DNA of 64,000 nt, from assembly GCF_020283565.1 (NCBI RefSeq), contig NC_060064.1, forward strand, positions 19,674,337-19,738,336. Direction: 5' to 3'. The stretch is from Trifolium pratense. Taxonomy: Eukaryota > Streptophyta > Magnoliopsida > Fabales > Fabaceae. Position numbers and translations under genes: made by a program. Below are positions 61,117 through 64,000 of this stretch, piece after piece; within the stretch, counting starts at the first letter, position 1, and each line of letters opens with the position of its first letter. Below the pieces are notes generated by a model. The model was not told the DNA's origin. It was given only the letters and a program-made list of their open reading frames with translations, and ran no database searches.

Positions 61117-63538
61117 AGGCACATTCTTTGGTTTAACCCCTAATTTTGTTTTGCAGATGAAGACAGGATGTGTAGCCCTAGTATTATGTTTAAACATTAG
61201 TGTTGATCCACCAGATGTAATAAAGATATCCCCTTGTGCCAGAATGGAGTGCTGGATAGGTCTCTTATTACCTTTCCGATCTTGTTTGTACTATAAGTTA
61301 CTTCCCATTTTTTGGCATTTCTTCATGTGCAGTTAATGTTTGGAATTAGCTTTTTGGCATTTCTTCATGTTCAGTTCATATATTTTTTTGCTTAAATAAT
61401 TAGTTGAATTTACAAGTTCCAAATGCTGACAAATCCAAACTAATTGTAAATGAATTTTCTGCCTGTAAGGCATATAATTGCACGTTGTTTTACACTTATT
61501 TCTGATGGTTGGACTCTCAGATTTAAGTGTTTACATGTCTTGTCCAATTTTTTCCCAAGCTATGCCTGTTGACTCCCAACTTAACTGTTTTGAGTAGGTG
61601 CGACTTTGTTATTGAGAAATGCAAATAAAATGAAGAAGTAAAATCTTTGTAGCATGTTAAAATTCTGCACGTTTATGACTATGGTTATTGGCACAAACAA
61701 CCTTTAATGCCTTACTTTCTTAACGCTGCAGATCCTCTTTCAATGGCACCACAAAAGGCATTAGATTTGATCGGGAAATCTTTGACCAGTCAGTATGAAA
61801 GATGGCAACCAAAGGTTGAGATGTTTAGCTTGCTAGCCTCATCTGCATATAAGCTTCTTAAATTGTTTTTTATCTCACCTTGTAGCGATATTTACAGGCA
61901 CGTTATAAGTGTCAACTTGATCCAACATTGGAAGAGGTAAAAAAGCTTTGTACTACATGTCGTAGATATGCAAAGTCGGAAAGAGTTTTGTTCCATTACA
62001 ATGGGCATGGTGTACCAAAGCCAACTCCTAATGGTGAACTCTGGGTCTTCAATAAGGTCAAATTTCTTCCTTCTTATCGCTCAAACCAATTTATTATCTA
62101 ATCAATAAATTGTCACTCTGTTCTTGGTGGAAATGTTTGACCAGTAGACAGATATCTTGCTTCGTATTGGAGCTTCTTATATATATTACATATTCAGAGT
62201 TCCTATTGTCACAAAAATAAATTACTGATATAAAAGATGAAAATAGGAGGATTGAAAAAAGGAGTGATAATACACAGTTACACACATGTTGAATCTTTGG
62301 ATAGAAGAAAAGTAGTGACAAGTATGGGATGGCAATAGGCGAGAAAGCAATTTTGCTATTTTTATCCAAGCAAAATGAATATATTGTATTTTAATTAGTG
62401 TACTTTTTAAGCCTTTTATTTTGCTAAAATATTTTGTCAGCATAGAGGTGGGGCGGTAGAGGTTAGGTAATCAGGAAAAGAAGAACTATGGAATAACCGG
62501 AAATTATTACTATTATAGTAAAGCTACACTTGATGTGAATGTTTATTTACCAGATATTCTGGAATAAGTTAACTCCAACTACTGAACCGTTGATTTCAAA
62601 TCCATAAAATGTCCCTAGTTACTATATCATAATAATGAAAAGAAATTTATCATATTTTTATTGAGTTGAGTTAATGTAGTTCAAATATGTGGTTAATTAC
62701 GTTCAGCAAACGATTAACGAATATACCAAAGTGTCGCGCCAAGTGTTGTCAATCACGAATCACGGAAAATAGTGGTTCGTACAGTGATATAGTGCTGCTA
62801 TAGCCCGCTATTTGAGAACATTTTGTACTAAATAGCTTATCGTGGTTAATAAATACTAGGTATATTTGAACACCTGAAAATTATGTATATTTGAACACAA
62901 TCTGGATGGTTAATCGATATATGTATATTTGAACACCTAATTATTTTAGTTATAATAACGTTCACAATTCGTGGTTAATTGTGTTCACTGTGTGGTTAAG
63001 AAGTTGATGCACCTTATAATAACCATCCGCTGAACTGAATAATTAACCACATTTGAAGTGCATTAACCATCCAATTTGATGTCAAAGTTCAATGTCAAAT
63101 TTGTGTCCTTTGTCATTCTCATTTTCGTTCTTGCAGAGCTATACCCAGTATATCCCTTTACCACTCAATGATCTGGATTCCTGGCTGAAGACCCCATCAA
63201 TTTATGTTTTTGATTGCTCTGGGGCTGGTAAAGTTGTGAATTCCTTCATTGAGGTATTCATTCAAAATCATGTTTATTGAATACTATATATGAAAACTTC
63301 AATATATCGGTTCTGATTTTGTAATTTTTTTCTTCTTATTTGGACTATGAATTTTTTTTGCTGGCCTTGTTATTGATAAGCTTCATGAATGGAGTGCTTC
63401 TAACTCAAACGGGTCTCCAAGGGATTGCATTATGCTTGCAGCATGTGAAGCGCATGAGACTTTGCCCCAGAGTGTAGAATTCCCAGCTGATGTATTTACA
63501 GCTTGTCTTACAACACCTATAAAGATGGCATTGCGATG
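58916..63538 (+). CDS. RAPTOR1: RAPTOR1, copy 2 (N-terminal part, continues past window edge)
   Basis: Six exons are visible (58916-59257, 61157-61259, 61732-61814, 61898-62056, 63137-63253, 63381-63538), each the same length as in copy 1 except exon 1, which is seven codons longer. Intron sequence matching copy 1 continues to the right edge, so exon 7 onward lies outside. The start [15 protein letters not shown] is the N-terminus I expect for plant RAPTOR1. The caspase-like domain keeps [11 protein letters not shown] (Lys at residue 217) and V-F-D-C-S. A small oddity is C-S-G-A-G-K where copy 1 has C-S-A-A-G-K. With the canonical N-terminus and motif this copy is the likelier main TORC1 subunit. 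Confidence 0.92.
60796..60850. repeat. CT microsatellite in RAPTOR copy 2 intron 1
   Basis: About 14 CT dinucleotides, then CCCTCC variants. Not present at the matching place in copy 1. Confidence 0.9.
61028..61113. repeat. Long AT microsatellite in RAPTOR copy 2 intron 1
   Basis: About 43 AT dinucleotides ending 43 bases before the exon 2 acceptor. Copy 1 has only ATATAT at this place. Confidence 0.97.
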
Positions 63539-64000
63539 GTGAATATTCTCCCATTAATTCTGGCCTAGTATCGTCTTTAGAATGTTTCATATCATAAACT
63601 TTCGGGAAGGTTTAGTGTATCTTTTTTTTGGGGTAAAATAATGCTTTGCACATGTAATTTCAAATATGGCATGCTTTTGTGATGTGATTGGTATTAGTTT
63701 AGTCTTTCTTTAGTCTTTGTATGTTTTCGCAGAGTGATTCCTTACTAACTCTGATTGCTTTTATCTAGTGCCATTTCATGATGACAGGTTGTATACATCA
63801 TTACTGTTTAGGGCATATTTTATTATGTAATTTGTTCCTCGAGGTTGAGGGTATTTTTGTTGTACCAGCCTATTATTACCGTGTTAATGTATTTTAGCTG
63901 GATTTATGCTTGTGCTGATATAAAAATGTCACTGGTACTGACGGTTTTACTAAGTTGATTTTTGTTTGACTATGCTTTTTTCATTACTAAGCTTGGTATG

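Overview
The window is plant nuclear DNA: AT-rich, with multi-exon genes that have GT-AG introns, plant-type transposable elements and plant-specific gene families. Family resemblance of the repeats suggests a papilionoid legume of the Medicago/Trifolium/Pisum type. That assignment is inference and was not tested by any search.

Layout. Positions 1-1580 are the edge of a minus-strand LTR retrotransposon: one 1.2 kb LTR, its primer-binding site, and the start of internal sequence running off the left end. Positions 1.8-5.23 kb are a Helitron-derived block with repeated 5'-end-like sequences, a degenerate tandem array and a clear 3' hairpin/CTAG end. Positions 5.2-14.3 kb hold no host gene, only remnants of SINEs, a LINE, hAT-like and LTR elements. 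Positions 14.35-20.8 kb carry a complete 9-exon gene for a mitochondrial alanine:glyoxylate aminotransferase 2-type enzyme, whose second intron has absorbed a Helitron. Positions 22.2-23.3 kb hold a broken Ty1/copia element on the minus strand. Positions 24.7-29.55 kb are a complete 9-exon PH-RCC1-FYVE-BRX (PRAF/RLD family) gene with a SINE in intron 1. A Helitron helicase remnant and a Helitron-like 5' end fill 30.2-30.95 kb.

The main feature is two tandem RAPTOR1 genes on the + strand. Copy 1 (31.0-47.5 kb) can be assembled into 23 exons and 1357 codons without a break. Copy 2 (58.9 kb to beyond the right edge) has six visible exons, whose lengths match copy 1 exactly apart from seven extra N-terminal codons. 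RAPTOR is the substrate-recruiting subunit of the TOR complex (TORC1). Copy 2 keeps the usual N-terminus and the His-Gly-Val-Pro-Lys motif. Copy 1 has lost the upstream start codon, changed the motif to His-Gly-Val-Pro-Tyr, and carries a partial duplication of exon 4 just inside intron 4. Intron homology shows that the copies are a segmental duplication, and several insertions (a MITE with a TA target duplication, a very young LTR element, a Helitron-like piece) occurred in copy 1 only.

Between the two RAPTOR genes lie a degenerate diaminopimelate epimerase (DAPF) pseudogene, several MITEs, long AT microsatellites and one uncertain short first exon at 56.0 kb. The three host genes serve unrelated functions (amino-acid/glyoxylate metabolism, phosphoinositide/auxin-linked trafficking, TOR signalling). 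There is no operon-like logic and nothing prokaryotic in the window.
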